NCBI GenBank assembly: GCA_037954235.1
Contig: JBBMOA010000015.1
Location: 21,234,799-21,298,798 of the forward strand
Direction: 5' to 3'
Length of the DNA stretch: 64,000 bases
DNA from: Aulostomus chinensis
Lineage: Eukaryota > Chordata > Actinopteri > Syngnathiformes > Aulostomidae
Shown here: positions 9,648 to 17,710 of the stretch, piece after piece
Layout: each line of letters starts with the position of its first letter
Position numbering within the stretch: position 1 is the first letter of the stretch
Program-made: the position numbers and the translations under genes
Notes under the pieces: model-generated
What the model was told of the DNA's origin: nothing
What the model saw: the letters and a program-made list of their open reading frames with translations, nothing else
The model's database searches: none

Positions 9648-12587
9648 TATATATATATATATATGCATATATATATGCATATATATATGCATATATATAT
9701 ATATATATATGCATATATATATGCATATATATATATATATATGCATATATATATGCATATATATATATATATATGCATATATATATATATATGCATATAT
9801 ATATATATGCATATATATATATATATGCATATATATATATATATGCATATATATATATATGCATATATATATGCATATATATATGCATATATATATATAT
9901 GCATATATATATATGCATATATATGCATATATATATGCATATATATATATGCATATATATATATATATATGCATATATATATGCATATATATATATGCAT
10001 ATATATATATGCATATATATATATATGCATATATATATATGCATATATATATGCATATATATATATATGCATATGCACAAAACAAGGCAAAGTTGCACCG
10101 TGCACCAACACTGATGTTTTTTTTTTTACCCTCTTGCCTACTATATACACATATTACAAGAAGAAGAAGAACACTGTAGCAACGCCATAGAAGAAGAAGT
10201 GAAACAATTATTTCAAAATGAAGGAAGACGAGGTCAAATAAGTAGCGGACGCTCCTTCATCAAACAAATCGGTTGTGTGGACTTATTTTAGCCTCCCATG
10301 TAAAAGACAAGACAACAGTGAGATGATTGTTGATGAAACAAAAAACAATGTCAGTACACAACACCCTACCATGCGGCAAGCACAACTCGCATGATAGAAT
10401 ATGCACCTAAATATTACAGTTCACTGAGGTCAGACATTATAGATCTAGATTAGACTGCAGCTCTGAGGATTTTTTTTTCCTTTTCATTCAAGAATTTAGT
10501 TGTCCTCATTGTTTAAAACAGCAAAGCACTTTTTTAATTGAAATTTTACATTTGTATTTTCATTGTAGTCTAAGTCAGAGGCTGTTTGTGGAATTTACTG
10601 CATCAAAACCAAAGTGTCTTCCAGGGTTTGCTCAAGCCTTTTTTTTCCTGTCCTGAGGGCAAGTTCATATGCTAGTTGAAATCTCAGGGTGCTTGACATG
10701 AGACCACTTCTGCACCGGCTCAAAACTTGAAAAGATGCTTGCACATAACTGTGCATCAACTTATGTCATGCTTAATATAGGGTGGTATTTACTTATTGTC
10801 TCAAACAGGGTAACTGTGCAGAGAACACAGCCAAGAACTGCAACATCACCAGGGAGGAGCAGGACACCTACGCCATCAGCTCATATAGCCGAAGCAAGGC
10901 AGCGTACGAGTCTGGCGTGCTGGCCAAGGAGATAATACCAGTTAGCATTCCTCAGAGAGGTACTTTGAAGAAAGAGCAATAGTTAAGTCCGTTGTCACCT
11001 CCATTTGTCATGGTTTTATGGCTCCTTGTAGGCAAACCTGATATGGTTGTGTCTGAGGATGAAGAGTGGAGAAGAGTTGACTTCAGCAAAGTCCCGAAAC
11101 TGAAGGCAGTGTTCCAGAAAGAGAATGGTAATGATCTCGTTACAATGTATCACCCCCCCTTCCTTTCAATTATTATTGTTGTCCATCTTTTGCTTTGTTG
11201 TTGTTTTCAGGCACAGTGACTGCAGCTAATGCCAGCACACTGAATGATGGGGCCTCGGCTCTTGTTCTGATGACAGCAGATGCCGCAAACAGACTAAATG
11301 TCACTCCGTTGGCCAGGATCATCTGTAAATGTCATTCACACTCGCACATTACATTTCACACAAAGTGTTTCCATTTAGGTGACCAAAGAGTTGATTGCCA
11401 GTGTTAGTTTTTGTTTCCCACAGTTTGAGAATTTACTCACTGTAGTGTCAAGGGCGGCATGTAATTTGAAAGGTTAAAAAAGTTAGAATGATACTCTTCA
11501 GAATCAGTCACTGCCTCCTCTTTTCAACCATGTCCATTTTTAGTCAAAAAAAAAAAGAGTCTTAAATCTGCCTATTTCCCAAAGGGTGTGAAGGCATCTT
11601 CGTCATTAGGTTTTTTAATACATTGTCATTTTTGTTCCATAGCTTTTGCGGATGCTGCAGTCGCACCCATTGACTTTCCCATTGCTCCTGCTTTTGCTGT
11701 TCCAAAGGTGAGTGTGACTTTTCATCAAGATTTAATACAGATGTGCTTCACACTCCACTTTCTGTATGGATGCCAGAATATCTTAATTTTTGCTCTGTGT
11801 GTGTGGCTGTTAGGTCCTGGAGGCAGCAGGGCTAAAGAAGGACGACATCTTCATGTGGGAGATCAATGAAGCTTTTAGTGTGGTCGTTCTGGCCAACATC
11901 AAGATGTTGGACATAGATCCTGCAAAAGTCAATGTCAATGGGGGAGCTGTGTCATTGGGGCACCCTATCGGGTAAGATGATAATACAAAAGTATGAGGAC
12001 CACAACAGAATCAAACTACGACCCTACCAGATTCAGTGCTACCATGAACAAGCTCATATTTCCTCTAACTTTTAACTGGTAAACTAATGTTATGCATCAC
12101 TTGTTTCAACCACCCAGCTTTCAGTTTCTTTATTTTGTAAAATATATCATTTTCTGGGAACATGTCTGTAAGTGGTTATTTGTGTTGCTAAACTGTTGTG
12201 TGTTATTGCTTATAGTTGCTTTTTTTTCCTGTCAGGATGTCTGGAGCAAGAATTGTGGGTCACATGGTGCACAACCTGAAGTCAGGCCAGTATGGTCTAG
12301 CTGGTATCTGCAATGGGGGGGGTGGAGCCTCCTCTATTGTTATTCAGAAGTTGTAAGAAACTTGGCTGCACCAACCATCTCCTTCCTGGATGGTTCAAAT
12401 GGTTTTGTCGACTAAAAACTCCCTTTTGTACAGAAGAATGATCTGTTACAACTTCCTTGTTGGTGGTCTTACTCATAGTAGACAAGCACTCAACTCAGAT
12501 GACACAATGGCTCCAGAGGTCAGAACACTCCTTTGTTTGAAAACTGAGTAATAGTAATTTAACTTTCAATTGAAATGGTTGAATAAA
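92..12587 (+). CDS. acat1: acat1, mitochondrial acetyl-CoA acetyltransferase, 3' nine coding exons (gene-level entry)
   Basis: Thiolase that reversibly joins two acetyl-CoA to acetoacetyl-CoA and cleaves 2-methylacetoacetyl-CoA in isoleucine breakdown, in the mitochondrial matrix. Nine exons, all with AG/GT borders and matching phases, give 1046 coding bases that follow the vertebrate ACAT1 sequence from about residue 80 to the C-terminus without a gap. Visible catalytic signatures are NKVCASGMKS (nucleophilic Cys, exon 414-514), GGAVSLGHPIG (His, exon 11814-11971) and ICNGGGGAS (second Cys, last exon). The N-terminal exons with the transit peptide lie left of position 1. No frameshift or stop is seen, so it looks functional. 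The 6.8-kb intron 4001-10808 is packed with mobile elements. Confidence 0.95.
414..514 (+). CDS. acat1: acat1 coding exon with the nucleophilic cysteine
   Basis: tatgcag at the left, gtaaca at the right. It encodes LTLSTPATTINKVCASGMKS and onward to LMCGHQ; the Cys of KVCASG is the acyl-accepting thiolase cysteine. Phase follows the previous exon exactly. Confidence 0.93.
605..694. repeat. A-run followed by (AT)n microsatellite
   Basis: About 20 A residues then about 35 AT units, in the acat1 intron. Confidence 0.95.
1084..1542. mobile_element. hAT-like MITE with near-perfect 8-bp target duplication
   Basis: Ends read TAGGGGTGCAAC at the left and CACCCTTA at the right, partly inverted copies of each other. 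The flanks ATAATGAG (1076-1083) and ATAATAAG (1543-1550) match at 7 of 8 bases, as expected for an aged hAT target duplication. No transposase is seen in its 459 bp. Confidence 0.65.
1687..1962 (-). mobile_element. tRNA-derived SINE, antisense copy
   Basis: Same family as 13023-13401, 27672-28026 and 32528-32897. Read on the minus strand it opens with a tRNA-like head containing an A-box-like and a B-box-like segment (ggattcgagtcc at about 1899-1910), then the body with tgtgtggagtag and gtttgcat-like segments, and ends near GGATGG units. Confidence 0.8.
2704..2762. repeat. (TG)n/(TA)n microsatellite
   Basis: About 59 bases of TG then TA steps in the acat1 intron. Confidence 0.9.
2905..3205 (+). 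pseudogene. Tc1/mariner transposase relic with internal deletion
   Basis: The plus strand shows N-terminal helix-turn-helix-like sequence up to YQETGQYIKR (about 3065). It then jumps directly to the catalytic segment LMQDSARSHVAGVCQQLL and DWPAISPDLNLVEH, which are the hallmarks around the second Asp and the C-terminal part of DD34E transposases. The section between is missing. Non-autonomous and broken. Confidence 0.8.
3206..3360. repeat. (GA)n and (ATCT)n-like simple repeats
   Basis: Runs of ATCT, then GAGAGA with GC interruptions, then TATCTCTC and GTGTG/GAGAGA. They directly abut the Tc1 relic. Confidence 0.9.
3857..4000 (+). CDS. acat1: acat1 coding exon
   Basis: ttctag before, gtaacc after, 48 full codons. 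It encodes DVMVAGGMESMSNVPYVMAR and continues to GLTDVYNKFHM; VAGGMESMSN is a thiolase-superfamily signature. Confidence 0.95.
4609..5594. mobile_element. hAT element with perfect 8-bp target duplication
   Basis: Flanked by TTTTCAAT at 4601-4608 and again at 5595-5602. The ends are TGAGGCTGCAAC and GTTGCAGCCTTA, inverted copies of each other and of the common fish hAT end type. The 986-bp body is non-autonomous but keeps a BED-finger fragment on the minus strand (5184-5393). Confidence 0.85.
5184..5393 (-). pseudogene. BED zinc-finger fragment of a hAT transposase
   Basis: The minus-strand 69-residue ORF contains WEYVTLIKEKKKIACQFCKE, then HLSRKH. This is the C-x2-C...H-x4-H pattern of BED fingers found at the N-terminus of hAT transposases. 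The catalytic region is absent. Confidence 0.75.
5904..5955. repeat. (TG)n then (CA)n microsatellite
   Basis: gtgtgtgtgt, a short spacer, then about 20 CA units, abutting the end of the Tc1-like element. Confidence 0.95.
5956..6608 (-). pseudogene. Tc1-like DD34E transposase relic
   Basis: On the minus strand 6386-6592 encodes VVVGLGLFCCF, then KQTWVLQQDNDPKHT, the segment with the second catalytic Asp of Tc1 transposases. 6074-6316 encodes the C-terminal KIPPQRCKRLIASYLK. The two parts are in different frames. The end at 6608 is cut by the LTR-like repeat starting at 6609. Confidence 0.85.
6609..7560. mobile_element. LTR-like repeat, truncated second copy of the element at 35842-38013
   Basis: Begins TGTAGTGACTT and runs alongside the copy at 35842 over several hundred bases (shared GGGGCACCACTCGTTGTAAT, AATACAAAAGGAAAACACG and similar). 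It is inserted directly into the Tc1 relic. The right end lacks the CACTACA terminus and merges into another repeat, so I treat it as truncated. Confidence 0.65.
7561..8616. repeat. Dispersed repeat present twice in tandem
   Basis: The segment starting AAAGCTGCAAG...GTTGTTAGGGCCTGAGCCC occurs at 7563 and again at 8091. Both are followed by the same body (GGGCTTGTAGTTTAGGAG-like, GAGAGCTGGCCCTTTAAGA, GTTGGTCAAAAGTG). The second unit runs into the alternating tract. No coding sequence is supported. Confidence 0.7.
8617..10079. repeat. 1.46-kb strictly alternating pyrimidine/purine tract in two blocks
   Basis: 8617-9547 is TG/TA/CA/CG steps only, drifting from TGTGTATA-rich to TACATGTG-rich to ACGT-rich. 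9572-10079 is GCATATAT-type steps. Between them sits a 13-bp inverted repeat. I checked the rows and found no break of alternation within either block. All three stop codons (TAA, TAG, TGA) are pyrimidine-purine-purine, so such DNA cannot contain a stop in any frame. Several overlapping ORFs of about 500 codons exist on both strands and none is a gene. Confidence 0.97.
9546..9573. repeat. 13-bp inverted repeat between the two alternating blocks
   Basis: CAAAACAAGGCAA at 9546-9558 and its exact reverse complement at 9561-9573, two bases apart. The right half recurs inverted at the far end of the AT block (10065-10092), so 9559-10092 is bounded by arms of about 28 bp. Confidence 0.9.
10080..10330 (+). 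pseudogene. Possible BED-finger hAT transposase start, broken
   Basis: After a T-run and (AAG)n, an ATG at 10218 opens a short reading that resembles the start of BED-type hAT transposases (SVVWTYF at about 10270). A stop falls eight codons in. Weak. Confidence 0.3.
10809..10959 (+). CDS. acat1: acat1 coding exon
   Basis: caaacag before, gtactt after. It encodes GNCAENTAKNCNITREEQDT and onward to AYESGVLAKEIIPVSIPQR, ending one base into a Gly codon completed by the next exon. Confidence 0.95.
11032..11127 (+). CDS. acat1: acat1 coding exon
   Basis: ccttgtag before, gtaatg after. It encodes KPDMVVSEDEEWRRVDFSKV and LKAVFQKENG, phase 2 in and phase 1 out as required by its neighbours. Its upstream intron is only 72 bp. 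Confidence 0.95.
11211..11324 (+). CDS. acat1: acat1 coding exon
   Basis: ttttcag before, gtaaat after. It encodes TVTAANASTLNDGASALVLM and NRLNVTPLARII; NASTLNDGA is a thiolase active-site-loop signature. Confidence 0.95.
11643..11707 (+). CDS. acat1: acat1 coding exon
   Basis: ttccatag before, gtgagt after. It encodes FADAAVAPIDFPIAPAFAVP and a final Lys. 65 bases, phase consistent. Confidence 0.94.
11814..11971 (+). CDS. acat1: acat1 coding exon with the catalytic histidine
   Basis: ctgttag before, gtaaga after. It encodes VLEAAGLKKDDIFMWEINEA and ends GGAVSLGHPIG. The WEINEAF and GGAVSLGHPIG blocks carry the thiolase active-site Asn and His. Confidence 0.95.
12236..12356 (+). CDS. acat1: acat1 last coding exon and stop
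   Basis: cctgtcag before. It encodes MSGARIVGHMVHNLKSGQYG, then ICNGGGGASSIVIQKL and a TAA stop. CNGGGG carries the second active-site Cys. The C-terminal QKL matches vertebrate ACAT1. Confidence 0.95.
12582..12587 (+). terminator. acat1 polyadenylation signal
   Basis: AATAAA, 226 bases after the stop. A gt-rich stretch (gtgttattggtgtt) follows about 25 bases on, as expected downstream of a cleavage site. Confidence 0.75.
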
Positions 12588-13022
12588 TTGTTTTTATGAA
12601 ACCAATATTGTGTTATTGGTGTTAATGATGACTAAGGTCTGACCTACAGTTATACATGCTATGGTTTCATCATTTTCACGCAGATTTGTGGATCCTGATC
12701 TCCTCGTATTGCCTATTTGGTGTTCCTGTTTCCCTTCTCAACCATTAGATTGGGTTGAAGTACACTTGTCTTCGTCACGAATTGAAAAAAAATACAAAAA
12801 CCGGCAGCGTGGCCAGCCTGGCAGATAATCCACCAGATTGCCCGGCTAGTCACGCTTTGAGGATTCTGTCAGATGGTAAGGCCCGTCAGATGACATATTC
12901 TGAAGAAGACTGGAGAAACAGTCAAAACATGTCAAGGTAAAACTACATCTTATATCCATCTCATTGTCTTACGAAAAGAACATATACCCTAATTTGCGAG
13001 ATTCTCTACAAAATACTATAAC
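12588..13022. other. Intergenic stretch without recognised gene
   Basis: A short ORF at 12755-12940 resembles the tail of a dispersed repeat (ends TCTGAAGAAGACTGGAGAA-like). I cannot assign it. Confidence 0.4.
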
Positions 13023-13401
13023 GTGGCTGCACGGTGGTGCAGTGGTTAGCACTGTCGCCTCCTAGCAAGAAGGTTCCAGTTCCGAGTCCTGGCTCGGGCA
13101 CGGGATCTTTCTGTGTGGAGTCTGCATATTCTCCCTGTGCCTGCGTGGGTTCTCTCTGGTACTCCAGCTTCCTCCCACCGTCCAAAGACATGCAATTGAG
13201 GACTAGGCTGATTGGATTCTCTAAATTGACCGTAGGTATGAATGTGAGTGTGAATGGTTGTTTGTCTCTCTGTGTTGGCCCTGCGATGGACTGGTGACCT
13301 GTCCAGAGTGAACCCTGCCTCTCGCCCGTAGACGCTGGGATAGGCTCCACCCCCCGCAACCCTTAACAGGAATAAGTGGAAGACAATGGATGGATGGTTG
13401 G
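13023..13401 (+). mobile_element. tRNA-derived SINE with 10-bp target duplication
   Basis: Flanked by ATACTATAAC at 13013-13022 and 13402-13411. The head contains an A-box match TGGTGCAGTGG and a degraded B box; the tail ends in ATGGATGG units. Variable-length target duplications and a short repeat tail fit target-primed insertion. Confidence 0.9.
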
Positions 13402-13411
13402 ATACTATAAC

Positions 13412-14190
13412 TTTGAATAGTTTGAGAAACTGCCATAGGCTATTTGGACATCACAGCACAAGAGCAAGTAAAATATTGTATCACTATTATATTACTATCA
13501 GTCATTTGTCGCACTTGAGCTCCAGGTTTCAGGTTGGCTGTTTCAGCCAGTATTCATGTGGCATGTTGGGGGGAATTGATCTAGCATCTATGTGCCAGTT
13601 TGTTGAAGATCCTCCTGAGTTTCATGGACACTCCTATCTCATAAGAAAACAATGCTGTTCCTTTTTGTCTTTTCCTCTCAGTCTGCTCTGAATTTCTTGC
13701 ATGTCTTGACAAAGGCCCAGTTGGGATAGCTGCAGCTTTTTAGGCTTTCTCTGATGTGCTTCTGTTCCTTCTCTTTTCCCTGTGTCCATGTGGGTATATT
13801 CTATACATGGTTAATCGTCTGAAAACCTCCAACTTGTGCTTCAGGGGTGGTGGGCGTTGATCAGCAAATATGAATTTTATCAAAACAACAATTACACTCC
13901 CCTGTCTCTCTGTGGGCTGCCTCCGGATGGGGGTTGCTGCTACTGTGTTTTTCTGCGGGTTCTGGCATGGGGTGGGCCTGGGGCTCCCTGTGTTCTGGGG
14001 GTTGCTGGGTGCCTGGCTTGATCCTGACCTGCCTGCTATCCTGGGCCTTGGGCATGTTGTTCTGGTCCCCCACATCAGCTTCAGTCAGCTACCCACAGCA
14101 TCCAATGACAAACCGTAGCATACACATACACACGGTGCACAACTGATACATAACCACACACTCATACATTAATTTTACATTATATTAAAC
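13412..14190. other. Intergenic stretch, no gene recognised
   Basis: 13740-14120 is GC-richer than its surroundings and opens several short overlapping ORFs on both strands, none with a recognisable domain or support. Confidence 0.4.
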
Positions 14191-14193
14191 AAA

Positions 14194-14520
14194 ATGGTAA
14201 ATTTGCATTGGAAATCCTGCAACCAATGTTTTTTTCTGTTGTTATTATTGTTACTGTTGTTTTTTTTGCTATTGTTGTTTTTGTGTCCCCCCCCCCTCCT
14301 GTCTTCCCTATCCTGTCCCTGCTCTCTCTTTCTATCCACTCCTGAGCCTCAGTCTGGTAGCTTTATCAATGAACCAACACCATTCTCAATAAAGTTAAAC
14401 ACAGATGGTGATAGGAGGAGTTTATCAGATTCCTCCTTTGCAGAGTAAAACTGCTTCAGCACAACAAGGCACCAGGAACATTTATACTGCCTGCCCCAGC
14501 TGCTGAACAGGACAGGTTTA
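14194..14520 (+). repeat. Dispersed repeat, inverted partner of 21555-21880
   Basis: The reverse complement of this segment recurs at 21555-21880, sharing the stretches CCTGAGCCTCAG, GAACCAACACCATTC, GGAGGAGTTTATCAGATTCC and GGCACCAGGAAC. The order is preserved, so the two copies form a 7-kb-spaced inverted pair. Confidence 0.8.
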
Positions 14521-14632
14521 AAAAACAAAACAAAGCAATTACACAAATAGTTTGCACAACACAGGAGAGCCAACACCTCAGGTCAAGACTCTTGACACTT
14601 GAAACTGAAAAAAGGGATATTACCGTAAATTC

Positions 14633-15130
14633 CGGACGATAGAGCGCACCGTTATATAAGCCGCAGATGCTTATTTTAGGGAAAAAATCAACTTTGTACA
14701 CATATAAGCCACACCGGTAAAAAAGCCGCGGTGCACGGCGGAAACACCTCGGCCGCCCGTTCTCGCGTTTTTACCCAGTCTTCCAGAGCGTTTTCAAGTC
14801 CGGACCATCTGCTATTATGACCTCTGAAAGCTTTTGTCGTCTTTTTGCATTGGGTCAGTTCGTCATGTTGCCGCCTCCAGCGTCTCACCATCGATTCGTT
14901 TATGCCAAACTTACGTGCTGCAGCTCTATTTCCATCTTTAACCGCCAGATTGATTGCCTTTAACTGGAAAGCTGCATCATAAGCATTCCTTCTTCTGCTC
15001 TCCATCTTGAGGGTGAGTACAAATGACTGAAAATATCGTGTGATGCTCTTTTTACACTGCACCGCGGCATGGACTGGACACTCCAAGTACAGTACTTTGA
15101 GAAATTACCATAACATTTGGCTAGGAATTT
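14633..15130 (-). mobile_element. pogo/Tigger-like DNA element, truncated copy
   Basis: Starts TA then CCGTAAATTCCGGACGATAG, the same terminal sequence as 54338-54987. The minus-strand ORF (14688-15086) begins near MESRRRNAYDAAFQLKAINL and contains GINESMVRRWRRQHDEL, a Psq/CENP-B-type helix-turn-helix as in pogo-family transposases. No catalytic domain remains and the right terminus is lost at about 15130. Confidence 0.75.
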
Positions 15131-17694
15131 GTACACATCTTACACAGAGAAGACGGATAGTTTAAAAGAGGAGTTAAGGAATTTAGCTATGTCAAACTGG
15201 AGCAGAGGAGATAGCCCTCATCATTACCTGTCCCCCATCTACAATATCATCCAGATCATCTTCCCTAGAAAAGTCAACACCCTTGGGTCTTCAAACTTGG
15301 ATCCTCCTGTCCCAAATGATCCACATAGGTACCAGTTTGATCAACAAACCCCAATTAATCCACATAGATGTTGGGTGAGGCAGTGACTCGTGACAATTCT
15401 GAAACCCAGAGCTCACTTTCATGCAGTCAAAAAAGCCTGCAACCTCCCACCAGTGACTTTGAACTGAATAAGCTCCTTGGATGAGAGGAAAATTGTCCTC
15501 AAGGAAACTGAATCAGTCCAGTTGACTATGACAACAGACAGTTATTACGGGATAAGCATTATGTCACTATCCACAATAAATTCTTGGGCTATTTTTTACA
15601 ACATGCTCCGTGGTTAACTGTGTATACGTGCCATCTGCTTTTCACTGCTGGAAATTAAACGTTTCAAACTTAATTACAAATGTGAAACTGGTTTGCTGTT
15701 CACTGTCCATCCACATATATAGCCTTTATTTTGTGATGTAATAAAGTCACCATGGATTCTAAAAGAAAACTGAACAAGAGCATTACTACTTTGCACTAAA
15801 TTATTACTTAGCAAGCACTATTACTTGCTAATCATAATGTTACCACATCTTCAATTCAGCTGAAAACACACTGCTAAGTAAAATCTGCGGTGCGATATTG
15901 TCCCTCACCGAATTGGTGACAAAGATGGTTCCTTCTCTATCCAAACAATACCATTTAATTAACAATGCAGAAACATTCATCCTCTCCTGGAAAGGTTGCT
16001 CACATCTTTGCCTCATCAGTTTTATCACAACTTACTGGCAACTCCCGACAACTTGAGACCTTGCAAGTTCTCTTAAAAAACTAGGGGGTTAAGGGAGATT
16101 CTTAGCTTTAAGATATGTGGTAATTGACATCAGTTTGAAAGTATGAGTACATTTCCTGAATTCTCAGGATTTAAGACTAAAATTGCCCTTCAAAAGCTCA
16201 ATTATTTAGTGCCCAGTTCTCCTCACTCTGCTGCATGGGTACTGAAACATTCAGGAGAAGTGTGGATTTTGAGAATCTCAACTTGAAGAGAATTATGCTG
16301 GATACATTGAACAACACAACTTGGCACAGAATGGTCTAAATGTGGATTTGATCAGAAACCTTGCCATTAAATTAGGGGTTTCCAAACTTTTATAATTTTT
16401 CATCAGACCAGACGTAGCCAAACCAAGACATGTCCATGATTGGGTTCAAGAGGCAGGGTGTAATTAAGTGTGTTGAATTGCTAATGTGCCATTCTTCTAT
16501 GAGTAATAGAACAAAATTAGTTATTTGGCAAACTCAAATATATAATTTTATTCGCATAACAATGTTTTGGTCATTTATGTGCAAAAATTATTTAGTGGAA
16601 AATATTCTCATTTCCTGACAGTTTTCTAGTAAAAATTAGACTGACTCCAAAATGAATGTACAACAGTTTGTCTGGCCTGTGTACAAAAACAATAAAGGTT
16701 GAATTTATGTTGAACACAATTTTCCTTGGTCTCTGACTGGATATTTTCATTTTTTCTTCTCCTTCTAGTTAACAAGGTCAAACATTGAGCAAAATATTAA
16801 CTGGGTCTGAATGTCCTTTGGCCATCAGTATTTACAGCCCATTTGTTGTGACGTTACTGATTAAACACAGTAAATGCTCTTTAGAAGGGTTGCCAAGACT
16901 GTTCTTATGCCTTTCCCATTTTTTTTTATGCCCAATTTACTGGTCTTATTTCGTCAAACAAACTTGACTCATGCTGTGTAATTAAAGTTTGCTTACCTCA
17001 TATGAATCACTTATTTTACCACCAATTACCACTGGACATTTTATAAGGGATAATAAGTACATTGCAGGCTTAATTGGTTGATGAACTTCTCAAAATCACA
17101 GGGCGTCATATAATAAAACAAGAGTGAATAAGTGAAATTTAAAACCTGGAAATTAATATGAAAATCATGAAGGCATATTGGAACTAGAAGTACATAAATG
17201 TAGACAGTACCTGGAGGCTTTACGTAATATAGTCAAGATGAACTGTTGAAATAATAAAATCATAAATCACTGCTAGAGGAAAGGTGTGGCCATGGCTGTT
17301 CACACTAGAATGGACTGCACTTGACAGAGAGGGACCGCGGGAGAGCGGGGACAGACAGAGTCAGGCTGCTGAGGAATTTGTAGGATGTCAAAGGTAGGTG
17401 AGATTCTATAGTCATGAATGTATTTTAGAAACTGACAGTAAGGGAGCAAACTCGCATAACAGTTTTTGTATGTATTCTTTGAAAGAGGAAATCCATTTGT
17501 TGTGTTCAAAAACAGAAAATTCTTAATGTTTTTGGTGTGAGAAGTTAAAGTTGTTAAACATGTATCCATGTATTCTGTCATTTTAAAATGCAAATTTCAA
17601 AATTAATATTGATCAAATGGTTCTGTATGATATCCACTGCGTAAATTGTTACCGACGCAATGTTTCTGGCTCTGACTCCGGGCTGCATTTTCAG
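15131..17694. other. Intergenic/5' flank of the protease gene, no gene recognised
   Basis: AT-rich, with short scattered ORFs only and no domain I can name. It may contain an untranslated first exon and promoter of the tmprss2-like gene, but no convincing core promoter could be picked by eye. Confidence 0.5.
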
Positions 17695-17710
17695 TATGAA
17701 TGTCAATCAG
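17695..17710 (+). CDS. tmprss2: tmprss2-like exon 1 coding part (start codon)
   Basis: ttttcag, then tATG AAT GTC AAT CAG, then gtacat. The ATG at 17696 is the only one that leads in phase into the next exon. The AG just upstream suggests an untranslated exon further left. Confidence 0.65.

Larger units (their letters stand above)
4001..10808 (+). other. acat1 intron, 6.8 kb, nested mobile elements and a giant simple repeat
   Basis: No acat1 coding sequence is missing between the flanking exons (KFHM then GNCAENTAKN). The intron holds an L1 relic with a hAT inside, a Tc1 relic cut by an LTR-like repeat, a duplicated dispersed repeat and the alternating pyrimidine/purine tract. 10330-10800 shows nothing recognisable. 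Confidence 0.85.

Noticed and set aside
8505..10190. Five overlapping ORFs of about 490-540 codons on both strands
   Set aside because: A strictly alternating pyrimidine/purine sequence cannot encode a stop codon in any frame; the products are Tyr/Ile/His/Val/Cys simple repeats. Not genes.
13740..14146. Cluster of overlapping ORFs of 60-110 codons on both strands
   Set aside because: They follow GC-rich composition; no domain, no splice or promoter context, mutually overlapping.
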